Assembly (NCBI RefSeq): GCF_016808095.1
Contig: NC_068973.1
Span: 4,894,501-4,958,500 of the forward strand
Reading direction: 5' to 3'
Source: Vigna angularis
Lineage: Eukaryota > Streptophyta > Magnoliopsida > Fabales > Fabaceae
DNA length: 64,000 nt
In this document: one piece after another, positions 13,262 to 27,426 of the stretch
How the letters are laid out: every line of letters begins with the position of its first letter
Numbering within the stretch: position 1 is the stretch's first letter
Notes under the pieces: model-generated
Told to the model about the DNA's origin: nothing
The model's input: the letters and a program-made list of their open reading frames with translations, nothing else
Database searches by the model: none
Program-made: the position numbers and the translations under genes

Positions 13262-13644
13262 GATTAAATAATCTTTATAAACTTTTACGAAATTTGTCTA
13301 TATTTAAAATTTTGATAAATTTTTATTTTTAAATTTTAAATATAATAAATATACTTCTTTTAGTTTAATTACACATTTTTTAGTTGATATTAAAGTCAGA
13401 ATAGTGTAAACAACTTAAATATTAACTTGAAATCATTAATATTAAAGTAAAAACGTGTTAGATAGTGTTAACAACTCAAATATTATTACGAAACACGTTT
13501 CACACATAATATAATTTAATATAATTGAACTAAAAAAACATATTATTTATTTTTAAAATTTGAAGAAAAAAGTGTATCAAAATTTTAAATAGATAAGAAT
13601 TTAAATTTTATATTAAAGTTTAAAGACTAAACACATATTTAACG
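13262..13644. mobile_element. AT-rich MITE-like element with ~115-bp terminal inverted repeats
   Basis: The left arm starting near ATTAAATAAT at 13263 and the reverse complement of the right arm ending near 13644 (TTAAATATGTGTTTAGTC) align along about 115 bp with many substitutions, including a shared CTATTTAAAATTTTGATA-like stretch. The interior holds a second direct repeat (GATATTAAAGT...AACAACTTAAATATTA against AATATTAAAGT...AACAACTCAAATATTA). It belongs to the same type as the elements at 6107-6430 and 27071-27426. A target-site duplication could not be fixed in such AT-rich DNA. Confidence 0.55.
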
Positions 13645-16640
13645 TTTAATAAGTATACATATTTTTTTTTAATGTCAAATATTAAAGAAAAAAAAAATAA
13701 TCTCAAAATAAATTAGTTCACAACAATAATTGTTTTTTAGTTATAAAAAACAGTTAGACATAATTAAAATTCAATGATAACTACTGACCTTTTTCTAATG
13801 TCAAAAGTATATTGGAGATATAAGTGAACTCGTAAATATTGAATGAATCAAAGAAAATTAAAAATTGTACCATAAAATAAGGATTACACATACGAAACAA
13901 AACTAATATAAAAAAGAAATAAAAAAGTGCTTTGTTACTTAATAAATTAAGAATTTACACAATTAAATACTCAAAACTTTGTAGTAAGACTTTATTGAGT
14001 TCAAAAAAATAGAAAAAACAAATAAAAATATTAAAAATGAGTATAAATAAATTAAATGTGTGTTCTAAAAGTAATTTAATTCTTTAAAATTTTGATTTGT
14101 GTTTGATAAGATACATTATATAATCTAAACAAAGCTACATAAACAATCAAAATTATAATAATGAAAATATATCTTAAATAAGTAAGACAATTGAAAGAAA
14201 TTAGAAATTTGTACAAAAAAAAGGTTCAAATGAAATCAACGAAAATTAATAAAAATAAGTATTTTAGATTACTTAATAAACTAAATGTTTTATTAATTTA
14301 AAATGAAACAAAGACAAAATTAATATGTATATACATATCTCCATATTCTAATTCTATTAAAAAAGATGAGATGTTACGCATACTCATATATCTTATTTGT
14401 TATTAAAAGTATTTCTCATCGGAGTCAAAGACAAATTCAAACTCTATTGACAAAGTATAAATTTATTTATTATCCTAGTTTAAACCTAAATTAAAAGATA
14501 TTATATAATATGTAATAATTTTTATAATCTTCATAAATTTTGAAGTAATAAATATTAAAGAATATATTAGGAAATATATTTGTAGAATTTTGATTATGTA
14601 AATGAGGAGGATCTTGACGAAGCCTTGGTGGGTATGTAGTTAAGAGGTGTCTAGCAAAGTTTTTTGTCCTTGAAGGTTTTTCTTTTTGGATAAGGAAAGT
14701 GAAATTGAATGTCTTCATCAACATTCATAAAAGACCATCATTCATAGGATTAACCTTACCTACCAAGGACATACTTCAATAGTCCCTCTCAAATATTTCT
14801 TCACTTTCTATCCAAATCTATTCAAAAATACTATTTTAATATGCTTTTATATCTATTAATACTTTGAATTTTGAACAAAGTATATATGCAACCTTCTTCA
14901 ATTAATTTCATAGAACTATATTAAAGTAATATTTTTACTTATAGTTAAAATCATGCCTATGATTTTATATAAAGATAGTTAAATAAGAGGAATGATAAGA
15001 ATTAATGGAATAATTAATTTTTAAATATAATATATATAGATCTGAATCTAAATCAAAAAAACATCTAAATTACCTCGTGTCAGTTTCGTGTTATCAGCAG
15101 TTAACCGTGAATCACCAGTCTAAAACTTCTCCTTACGTTACACAAACAATAAAGTACAACTATGAAATCCTAATCATGTTACCATTGTTCAAAAATGAAT
15201 CTGCACTTAGCCACCAAAACATTCTCAATTTCATTTTAATTAAATTTTACAAATTTTGTAATGTTTGATATCAAAATCCACATAACTCTTCACTTAAAAT
15301 ACCCTAAGTATGCTACGTATTTTAATTAAATCACATCACCCTTCCACGTTAATCAATCTTTAACGACTCAATTATATTAAATTTTCACAATTAGAAACAT
15401 AATTGAGATAAAAATAATTAAGAGATCAATTTGAGATAAATCACCAGAAATATGGACCTATCGAAATAATTAAACCTAAAATTTTCAACAACAAACTAAA
15501 TTGTCCATTTTAACCTTCCTAATCTTACCAATTCACATTCTTATATTTTACATGTACAAGTTTTAGTATTTCTCCTTAGAATTAGAAGAAGTACGTTAAT
15601 ATATACATCTTTAAAAATACATAAACTCAATAATATGATGTTTTCGCCTTTTGAAATATATAGAAACAACATTTTACTTTAATTTTAATGAAACACAACA
15701 ATATCTCACATGCAAATTCTTATAAATAGTCGCCTTAAAAAAACACACTCACCCTTTTTTTTAATTCGAAAATCACATACATGGATTACAATTATTTTCT
15801 TTTCAGCAATTCCATCGTTCAAACCTCGTATATTATGTATGGAAATTTCGTTTTAAATAATTTTGCTTCAGTTTTTGGTAAATGTTACAACATGGAGAGT
15901 ATCAACAATAGCAAATTTTTATGTTACTGGAACAATTTTTTTTCTTGCATTATTTGTATCCTAAGGATTACACACACATATATAAATTACTCTTTCTTTT
16001 CTTTACTATAAGGTATACGTTTAAAAAATAGTTATTGTTTGTAAAATATATTATATTTGTACGAAATATTAAATTTATTTTCCTTGTTAGTCCTATTAAA
16101 TAGTATAAATATGCATGGTTTATTAATAAATAATAATAAAATTTAAAAGTTTGTATTAAGGACATTAAGTTTAGTATTGATAATGTTATTTTAAAAATTT
16201 AACAAAATAACTTTATACTGAATAAATGTGATTATTTAAATCTGAAAAATGGTATTATAATATACTTTTATATTAATTTGACAGTATACAAAGTAAAATG
16301 ATTTAAAAAATGTAAAGTTTTATATATTTTTTTTTAAGAAAAAAGAGAGTAAAAAAATTAGTAAAAATAGTGTGAAATGAATTATAAAATATTTAGGTAT
16401 TTAAAAGACATTTTTCTTGGAAACATATATATAAATTATTACCATAATATTAATTTATTAATCAATTTATAGATTACTAGAAGATAGAGTAATAATTGTA
16501 TGTGTGAAAGCGTGCCAAAATCGATTATGAGAAGAATAATAAATAGAAATGAAAAATGATGAAGAGAAATGACAAAGACATGAACAGGAAGAAATGGACC
16601 GAAAAGAGGAGAGGGAAGAAATTTGAAGAAACAGCAAAGA
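13645..16640. other. AT-rich intergenic DNA, no gene seen
   Basis: No domain, tRNA or convincing long frame was found. The short frames (for example at 15781-16011 and 14491-14724) have the Asn/Ile/Phe/Tyr-rich composition expected of chance translation of AT-rich DNA. Confidence 0.6.
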
Positions 16641-16649
16641 AAAATTTCT

Positions 16650-17139
16650 ATTTTGATGCCTTCTCTTTTACTGTATGTAATGTGAGCCATCTCACTTCCC
16701 ATCACCTACCACTGATAATTCCATGCCTTCTTATTAGCCCCACCATTTGCCTCTCCTCAGAATTTCATGTGCCTCTTGTGTTCTTCAATTCCCTCCAATT
16801 TCACCACAGGGTGTGATTAGTGCCTTTGCTGTGACCTCCTCCTTCATTTGGTCCAGTGAGGGGAGGGGGTCTCAGAAGTTCCATTTCAGAAACAGACACC
16901 CTTTTGATCATTTCCGAAAACCCAGAAAGCAAAATCTAACATTGGTAGGATTTTGACAATGGATGTGAAGTTTTGGTGCTACAATGGCTTCACACCCAAA
17001 AGGGTTTTGGAAGCTTGAAAGATCTAGTGTTTAACTTGCTTCAGGGTCTGAAAAGTAGCTGGGGACAAATCTTGAAGGATTTGAGTTGTGAAGGGGTACT
17101 CATCGATCCTTTTCAGCTCCAAAGACTTGTTTTTGCCTA
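16650..17139 (+). promoter_or_regulatory. Putative promoter-proximal region and 5' leader exon of the kinase gene
   Basis: Base composition changes here to pyrimidine-rich, then balanced sequence typical of plant leaders. A donor-like GTATGTAAG begins at 17140, and a pyrimidine-tract acceptor ends in CATGCAG at 17794, sixteen bases before the start codon. A leader intron of about 655 bp is therefore likely. The transcription start is not defined and no clear TATA box was picked. The putative leader contains a 19-codon upstream frame at 16959-17018 (starts MDVKFWCYNG). All of this is inferred and needs transcript data. Confidence 0.45.
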
Positions 17140-17810
17140 GTATGTAAGAAAGTTTTTGCAATGTTGACGGTAACAAACGAAGAGATGTTTACAAAAGATG
17201 GTTCCTTTTTTGTTGTTTTCTCATTGGCCCGCTTGCAACTTGACTCAATTATTTTTGGGTTTGCTGAATTTTGAAATTTTAGTGGGCTTTTGTCTTCCCG
17301 AGTACTGAGAGAATAAAGTCCGGTCCTTCTCTCTTACTTTGTTTTCAGTGTTGTAAAAAACATTTTTCTTTGTTTTTATGCTCTTTTGGCTTCTTACGAT
17401 TTCGTATTTTGCAATAAGTTTGAAATCAAAGGCTTTTCTCCGCTTCATATGTGCTTCATTTACTAGGGATGTGAATAATACACCAAAATGCTGCGTTTAT
17501 TTTTCCAAAAAATTTCCAATTTATTTATTTTTTCTGGGAAATGAACTCCTGTTAGTATGTAACCAGGTTTTGTTTTCCCAGTTACTTGTGTATATGCTGG
17601 CAAAGATAGTTCAGTTTGCTGCTGACATTTTTTAAGGTGGATGTGCAATTAACTTTCTCAAATCTGGTGATTTGCGGAATCAAGTTGAACAATTTGGTGT
17701 CATAATTCAAGTTAATCAAATGTTTTACTTCTTGCTACATGATTTTCTGTGTGCATCTTAGTACCCTCATATATTTTAACTCTGACTCATGCAGTTTGTT
17801 TAGCAGCAAA

Positions 17811-20800
17811 ATGGCATCTGATCTGAGTTCGGGGTTGTCCAAGAAAACTTTTGTCTTTGGTTTGAAAGTGTGGGTACTAATGGGAATACTAGTTGGGTTA
17901 TTCATCATAATCATTCTTGTGGTGCTATCAATATGTCTCACTTTAAGAAAGAAGTTCAGAAGAGTCAAGGGTAAGCTTCCACTCAGCCATGTGTTAGCTG
18001 TTTCAGAAGAGATCAAAGAAATTAGAGTTGATCAAGTTTCAGCAAATAATCATCCACAGAATGGTACTTTTATGAGTCTGAATGACAAATTTGGTGAAGG
18101 GGAGACTGAAAAGGTTTTGAACCAAACACAGAATGGGGACAATAGTAGTCAATCAGGCTCCTTTAATCATTTAGAACAAGATGGTAATGGCTCTCAATCA
18201 GGTGAAGAAAGTGGTGCTAAGGGAATTGCTTCTTATAGGTCTTCTTTGCATCCTATAACCGCACCATCCCCTTTGTCTGGTCTGCCGGAATTCTCACAGC
18301 TTGGCTGGGGCCACTGGTTTACATTAAGGGACCTAGAACTTGCTACAAACAGATTTTCAAAAGAAAATGTTATTGGGGAAGGTGGATATGGAATTGTTTA
18401 TCGTGGTCAATTAATCAATGGGAGTCCTGTGGCCATAAAGAAGCTCCTCAATAATTTGTAAGTTATTTTATTAGCATGTTTTGTTGCATTGCAGCCGTTA
18501 TGTTCATTTTAATTTTAGATTAGTTTATACAATGTCATGTTTCATGTTTTGTTAGATCTTGTTTATCTCACAACTGTTGATATCCATCATGCAGAGGACA
18601 AGCTGAAAAGGAATTCAGAGTGGAGGTTGAGGCTATTGGTCATGTGCGGCATAAGAACTTAGTACGACTTTTGGGCTACTGCATTGAAGGCACACATAGG
18701 TAACAGATTCTTTAATGTTTGCACATTATGTGTGTTTGACTGTTTGATTCTCTACTCGATTTGATCATTTGACCGACAGCTTAAATGCTTACTGTTTGAT
18801 ATCTCCATTATTCTGATTTACAAATCTATTAGTTGTTTGAAAAATTATGGCCATAAGTTTTTTCTTGGATGAAATTTCTTCGTAATTGACATATTTCTCT
18901 CTATATCACAGTTTGCATATTCTTATTAGTACTAAGTACTGTTTTATATTATCTGTAGATTTTATTGAACCTGCTAATAATTTCAGGTTGTTGATATATG
19001 AGTATGTTAACAATGGCAATTTAGAGCAGTGGCTTCATGGGGCCATGCGGCAGCATGGTTTTCTTACTTGGGATGCTCGGATAAAAATTCTCCTTGGAAC
19101 AGCCAAAGCGTATGCTCATCTGTTCCTGAAAACAAATTAATCTACTAATTGTCTTCAGCTTCATTGTCTTTTTTATGAGTTTCCTTTTGATCTCTGATTA
19201 TCTTGTAGGCTGGCTTATTTGCACGAGGCAATTGAGCCAAAAGTTGTGCATAGAGATATTAAGTCGAGCAATATTCTAATTGATGAGGACTTTAATTCCA
19301 AAATATCTGACTTTGGGCTGGCTAAGTTACTTGGTGCTGGAAAAAGTCATATTACAACCAGAGTTATGGGCACTTTTGGGTAAGCTTCTCGTTTACAAAT
19401 TAGGACTTTTTTGTTTTGTTTTGTGTAGAAGTTAGTTTCTTTATAAATGTTTAGTTAGGCATGGTGATGTTGACAACACAACTAAGTACAATCTATTCTT
19501 TTTGTTATATTATTAATTTGAGTAAATTATATTATTAACTTTTATGGTTTGGCTGAAGGTTTTAGATTTACATTCCAGGAATTTAACACCATTTCCAAAA
19601 GCAAGCACAATCTTTGGTTCAATTTTGCTCAGTGATCTCATGCATGTAGTCTAATCATGATTAGAACATATACATTCCATATACATTGTAAGATAGTCCA
19701 TTTTTCCTAAAGAATTTACGACGGTTTTGTCAAAAACAGCAGATAATCATTTAAACGCAAAATTGTCATAGTCTAGTATCTGCTTGCATTTAATTTTTCA
19801 GATATGTTGCTCCAGAATCTGCCAATTATGGCGAGTGACCTCAAATTTTAAGAAACACCATCTCACAGCAAATCTCATTCGCACTCTAAATTTGATTAAT
19901 CATTATTTTTTCTTTGCACTTGATATTACAGAAACTGAAACTGTCACTAACTTATTCTTCTTTTCTTGTTTGCATTGCATTTTCCCAGATATGTAGCTCC
20001 AGAATATGCCAATTCTGGCTTGCTAAACGAGAAGAGTGATGTTTACAGCTTTGGGGTATTGCTCCTTGAAGCAATTACAGGAAGAGACCCTGTGGATTAT
20101 AGCCGACCAGCAGCAGAGGTATGTACATTCAGTCTCATTACTGTTATACAGACATGTTTGCTTCTCTTAGAAAGTGTATACATAATCAATCTTTTTCATC
20201 TCAAGTCGAAACGAGATTTCTAATGTTTTTAAGTTGAGTAGCATCTTTAGAAGTACTAAAATAAAACAGAGTCATAGATTTTACATAGGAATATTTGATT
20301 GAGTAATTGCCAAAGGAGCACTAGTATGTCTTAACATGAATTGTGTTTTAGAAAGAATGAAAAACATAAAACATATCGAATGGAACAGACAAAGACTTCA
20401 TAATTTTTCTTTCTGTTCCAACAGTTTTGACTCTATGAAGTCATTGGACTTTCCTTAACACTATCAGGTCGATCTTGTAGGTAAATTTGGTCGACTGGCT
20501 GAAGATGATGGTAGGTTTTCGACGCTCAGAAGAGGTGTTGGATCCCAACATCGAGACCAGGCCATCGACAAGTGCTCTTAAACGAGCCCTCTTGACAGCT
20601 CTGAGATGTGTTGATCCAGATGCAGAAAAAAGACCAAGAATGAGCCAAGTCGTCCGCATGCTTGAATCAGAGGAATATCCTATACCACGAGAGGTTTGAG
20701 TTCTGAATCTCACCTCCAACAACAGTATTTTTCCAATTTGGTTCTGTTACATGATGTTGTATTAGGTTCCTTGCAACAACATATAAAAAGATTAAACAAA

Positions 20801-21070
20801 ACAAGGGAAAGTGTGCATGCAGAGAGCACAAAGAAAATGAAAACAAAAGGAAAAAGCAACATTTATTTTGAGACCCCTTTGGCTCTTTGAACTCATCACA
20901 TTTTAAAGTTTACATTTTGTGTTGTTTCTGAAACATTGTGAATGGCATTTCAGGATCGAAGACGCCGGAAGAGTCAGGCCGGAAACATCGAGGTGGAGAC
21001 TCATTCTGATACAGACAAGAGTGACAATGCAGATTATAAGTCCAATGGCAGAAGGAACCAATGTGTGTAG
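17811..21070 (+). CDS. Receptor-like serine/threonine protein kinase (At2g42960 / At3g59110 / At5g18500 type)
   Basis: Seven coding exons: 17811-18457, 18595-18699, 18987-19109, 19209-19379, 19989-20118, 20481-20693, 20954-21070. Every junction is GT-AG and in phase, giving 501 aa. The protein has a short extracellular N-terminus, one membrane helix (about residues 20-45), a Ser/Asn-rich linker, then [16 protein letters not shown] leading into the kinase. Visible kinase motifs are the glycine loop GEGGYG (189-194), VAIK with Lys210, alpha-C Glu near 226, HRDIKSSN with Asp308 (an RD kinase), DFG at 326-328 and GTFGYVAPEYA. All catalytic residues are present, so it should be active. The tail after the kinase is basic (DRRRRKSQ) and acidic/polar. 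The family lacks a large ectodomain; the ligand is not evident from the sequence. The start ATG at 17811 is chosen because [12 protein letters not shown] fits the family N-terminus; an upstream in-frame ATG at 17739 lies in the putative leader intron. A decayed duplicate of the fifth coding exon lies in the preceding intron, and exon 6 has two competing acceptors. Confidence 0.93.
19802..19838 (+). pseudogene. Decayed duplicate of the kinase activation-segment exon
   Basis: An acceptor-like TTTTTCAG is followed by ATATGTTGCTCCAGAA and onward, which matches the start of the real exon at 19989 (ATATGTAGCTCCAGAA) at 28 of the first 31 bases. The preceding pyrimidine tract and a GCTTGCATTT/GTTTGCATTG word also correspond. 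Spliced from the upstream exon in frame, it would encode [12 protein letters not shown] and then stop at TGA 19836-19838. Compared with the real exon, about 14 bases appear to be missing after GGC. It is best read as a partial local duplication that has decayed; whether it is ever spliced in is unknown. Confidence 0.75.
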
Positions 21071-21420
21071 CAGAGGCAGTCATCTCAAAGAATTTATGGA
21101 ATGAAGAACACAAGTTAATGGTAAATTTTGCACTTTTGAGCTTTTGTAAAAGTTGTGATGGCTGCCACTTTATACATGAAAACATGGAGCAGGAACAGGT
21201 TTCTTTGGGATGGTTTATATACTTATTTGTTGTTATAGTTAGTTTGTAGATGTTAGATTGTAGATTATTGTTTATGGATAATGGTGGTTTGTACAGTTTC
21301 ATTACTATTCTTTCCTATTGTCCTTTCACTAGTTTTTTGACCTGTCCATGTTAACTTGGATAATAATATTTTTGTTATTACCTGATTAGCATGATTAATA
21401 AGAATGCAATATTTGATTTC
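21071..21420 (+). other. Probable 3' UTR of the kinase gene
   Basis: The composition stays transcript-like (balanced, T-rich) for roughly 250-350 bases after the stop and then drops to AT-rich intergenic DNA. AATAATATTT near 21362 and AATAAGAATGC near 21396 could serve as polyadenylation signals. The exact end cannot be read from sequence alone. Confidence 0.4.
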
Positions 21421-23463
<2,043 letters not shown>

Positions 23464-24567
23464 AACAGTATGTCATACCCTTCATTTTTTAATACATAAT
23501 GGAATTACAAGTTTAATCATAATCAATACAATGAGTAGTACAAGGCAAGAAATATAAATTTTTTAGTTATTTTACATTTTTCTAAAAAGAGTAATAAAAA
23601 CTAGAATGTCGATTGTTACATTTTTCTTTTACCTTTTTGGATAGAGAGTTTTACAAAATGTAATACATGCATATAAGAAGGAGGTATTGACATTAGGCGG
23701 ATGGAAGAAAAGCAAAGCTTGCAAGACGAAGCTCGCATGATGTTGTCGTGGGAGAAGATGCAGTTACACTGCACATATTAATGTAAATAAATTTAATATT
23801 AAAAAATTATGAGTTGTGATAAATTATAAGTTTAAACAAATATTTTAAAAAATAACTTAAATTTCACAAACACAAAATAAAATTCTAAACTGTTGTTTTA
23901 TTATTAATATTTTTCTTACTAATAACTTTATTTTTATTACTACATTTTTAAAAAACAGTCAAATAAAAGTTACTTTGCAAATAATTAGCAGATATATATG
24001 CAGTGTGAATAATGAGAAGATAATTAAAATATTGTGTTTCAACACAATTATATGGTTTGAAGGAGAAGTTGAGATGCCCTACATGTGTAGGACCATGTAC
24101 TAAAAGTTATGGATTTGTTTGGTGAGTGGGGTGACCCTTATCCACTCATCCATTATTATCAAACTATTAGTACAAAATAATGTCAAGTCAAGTATTATCA
24201 CTTTTACGCAAAGAGAACCCAAGCAAAAAGTTTTTTATTTTAGTTTCACTTAATATTTAAGTATTTCAACTTAAACAAAATAGGTTATATCATCAACCTT
24301 CTAATAATCATCTCTTCTTTTCCAAAATAATAATAGTGACTATAAGTTTTAAATTGTTAACTTAAACCTTCTTATAAATATTTTCATTTAAACACTAGTA
24401 AAAATATAAGATACACATTTTTTTTTGTTTCTTTAAAGTTATACTTAGAATCATCATATTCAGAGAGTTTAATTTACTTTACCTACATAATAATTTTAAA
24501 TTTTCTAAAAAGTTGATGATAAAAAGAGTTTCTAAAATTTTGAAATAGTGTTACCTGAAATGGCTAA

Positions 24568-24736
24568 GGAAAATGTTTCTTGAACAACCATTTTTGACAA
24601 CATTTAGACACGCGCACACGTGTCAAAATCTGAGTGGTCTAGTTGGAAAAATTAAATGAAAATGGACCACTCAGATTTTGACACGTGTGCGCGTGTCTAA
24701 ATGTTGTCAAAAATGGTTGTTCAAGTATCATTTTCC
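24568..24736. mobile_element. Snap-back Mutator-type MITE with 72-bp inverted repeats
   Basis: The element is 169 bp long. The left arm (24568-24639) and the reverse complement of the right arm (24665-24736) are identical at 70 of 72 positions, separated by a 25-base loop. It begins GGAAAATG and ends CATTTTCC. The nine bases AATGGCTAA occur immediately before (24559-24567) and immediately after (24737-24745), a 9-bp target duplication of the size made by Mutator-like transposases. The arms contain CACGTG and CGCGCAC words. It has no coding capacity, so it must have been mobilised in trans. A transcript would fold into a near-perfect hairpin. Confidence 0.93.
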
Positions 24737-24745
24737 AATGGCTAA

Positions 24746-25613
24746 ACACAACCCTAAAGAGAAGGCCTTGCTCAATTTAATAAGGGCTAGAATTGATTGG
24801 CCACGGTTGATGAAGGAGATTGGGAAAATCCTATTTACCAATTTTCTTTGGAAATTTTTTTTACCAATTGAAAATTCAAAAACACAAAAATCAGGCAAAT
24901 TTTATCAATAATATTGAGAATTAGAATCTCGTCATTTTGGGAATGACTTCACCTTTCAACTCTGCGTTACTCTTAAAGTTATGTTTTCAAAGATGTTAAA
25001 TCAATGGAAAAAATGTTCTATAAAACTAAAACTAACCTTACCTTTTATAAGAGTAAAATATCTTAACAAAAATATTTTTTGTATTTTTAAATAAAAAGAG
25101 ACAAAATGGTAGTGAAAGATAATGTGAAATGAGTGTAAAAAAAAATTGATATCAAAGTAACATCATCCTAAATCAATATTAATGAGAAAAAAAACGTCAA
25201 TAACATAAGATTACACATGATTGTCTACTACACATTTGGTCTAGACTATGGCTAGAACATATAATACATATTATCTATATGATACCATGAAGATATAAAT
25301 AATAGTTTCTACTGGATCAATTTCTTAAAAAAAAATTATCATATGTTAATAATATCTTTAATGTATAAGATTGGCTAGAACCAAGACAAACTTTCTAGTA
25401 AGCTTTATATAAGATCTGTACTAATGTACATTTTTACTTCACATATTTAAATAATATTGGATACATTCAACACATATAATTAGATATTTCAAACTTACAA
25501 TTAAATATAATTTTTTAGTAATATAATAGTTACACAATAACTTTCATAAATTTTATTAAAATAGAAAACACACTTACATTTAACTTATAATCTTATAAAA
25601 TTAATTTTTAAGG

Positions 25614-25684
<71 letters not shown>

Positions 25685-27070
25685 TCACACTTTTTAGTAG
25701 GATAAATATTAATTGGTGCAATAAAAGAAATTATAATCTTATTACAAAAGCTTTAAGTTGGTTAATTTTGTTTGAATTTAGTTAATAGTTAAAGTAATTG
25801 AATATGTGTTTATTAAATGAAACTTTAAGTAAATATGTAATCAACCTTAAAGGAATTACTAATAGTTTTAGGAAAAAAAAAGAGAGTAAAAGACTTATTT
25901 CAAGGTTGATTTCATATTAATGCTGAGTTTTCTTTTAACAAACTAACAAGATAATTACTAAAGACCAAGTAACCAAAATTTGTAGAAAACCTTGTGAATT
26001 TGAATGCATGCCTTGAGTAAGTCATTGTATTATATCTCATTTGGTCATATCAACAACTACCCTTTAGAATGTGGCATAGTGGGGAACACATAATTTCACA
26101 AGGACACATAGTGGCAAAAGTAACAAGCATGATAAAGGTACATAAATTATTCACACACCCATTTAAAATGAATTTTTAAGTTTGAGGTGCTTTTCATTCG
26201 TGTGTATGACAATATACAAAAAGAAAAGGAAATCCAATTAAGCACAACAAAAATTGTAGCCTAATACTTTTTGTATTTTTTTGACCATGAAATAATGTTT
26301 ATGTATTTGTTGGGTGATATATATGATTGATTCAATCAAAGTTGGGATTTTGGTGTTTAATCTTTAGGTTTTGTATGAAAAAAGAGAGAAATAGAAAGAG
26401 AAGGACAAAGGAAGATGAGGTCCACATTAGGAAAGAGGCAATGTCCTCCATAGCAAGCACATGAGTTTCCAACCATTGGCTTTGGGGACCACAAATAGAG
26501 TACCATATCTCACTCTCACACACAAACACAACACACTATTTTGCTTCCATTCTTAATGCCTTTGGGTTGGTTATAATGTTATGTATTTGTACAAACCCCA
26601 CCTTCCATGCAATCACTTGTTGACACATTGACACTTAGGTTGTCTTTGAGTTTGAGTTCTTTGGTGGGGACTACCAACCCTAACTCCAAACCTTCCTCCT
26701 CATCTACCCCTTATAATAAACTTTGACAATAACCTCCATTTAATAATGCTATTATTAGTACCATGTTGCCTTCCAATCAAAGGAAAGACACCAACACCAC
26801 AATAATGTTTATTACCTTTATGTAACCATATCTCCAATAACTATTAACTAAAATAATGATCCATCAATTTAAGTGCAAGGAGTGTAAACAATAAATAAGT
26901 GTAGAGTTGTGTTGGTTATTGTCTCTTTTTGTACAAATGATGACAAAACTAGTGGAGGATTTTCTATCTTGATATGCCAGCATATAAAGTATACAAATTT
27001 GAGAGGGTAGAATATAATAAAATTTTAAAAAATACTTTTATATTAATTTTTATGTATGTAAAAAAATGTG
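24746..27070. other. Intergenic DNA, no gene seen
   Basis: Mostly AT-rich. A stretch at about 26020-26760 is noticeably less AT-rich, with runs such as CTCACTCTCACACACAAACACA and ACCTTCCTCCTC, and looks like promoter or leader sequence; however, no open frame, domain or splice-bounded exon follows on either strand. Its role is unknown. Confidence 0.45.
25616..25682. repeat. (TA)n microsatellite
   Basis: Uninterrupted alternating AT tract of about 67 bases. Confidence 0.98.
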
Positions 27071-27426
27071 TTAAATATGTTTTTATTTTTTTAACTTTCA
27101 TTGCAAAGTTGAAATTTGTTTATGTTTCTAAATTTTTTTGATATATTTTTGTTTCTAAAAAATATGTTAAATATGTTTCATATACCAACAGTTGAAATTT
27201 GTATGTAAAAAAGATATGTTAAATATGTTTCATATACTAACACTTAAATTATTTATATCGCTTATGTTCTCCCTTAATTAGAAAAAGGCATTTGATACGT
27301 AAAATATATTATGTAATTGGATTAAAAATGTCATATCCATTTATTTTTAAAATTTTGTATCAAAAGTTTTAAATATTAAACAATTCCAATTTCATGTCAA
27401 GATTAAAGAATTAAAAATATACTTAA
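27071..27426. mobile_element. AT-rich MITE-like element with terminal inverted repeats
   Basis: TTAAATATGTTTTTATTT at 27071 is mirrored by the reverse complement of the sequence ending at about 27426 (GTTAAGTATATTTTTAATTC). The arms align with mismatches for about 75 bp, including a shared TTTTGATA-containing block. An internal unit carrying ATATGTTAAATATGTTTCAT is repeated at about 27162 and 27213. It is the same element type as at 6107-6430 and 13262-13644. Confidence 0.5.

Noticed and set aside
17739..17810. Upstream in-frame ATG as the kinase start
   Set aside because: It would place the start inside the inferred leader intron, before a good acceptor at 17794, and adds residues not seen in the family.
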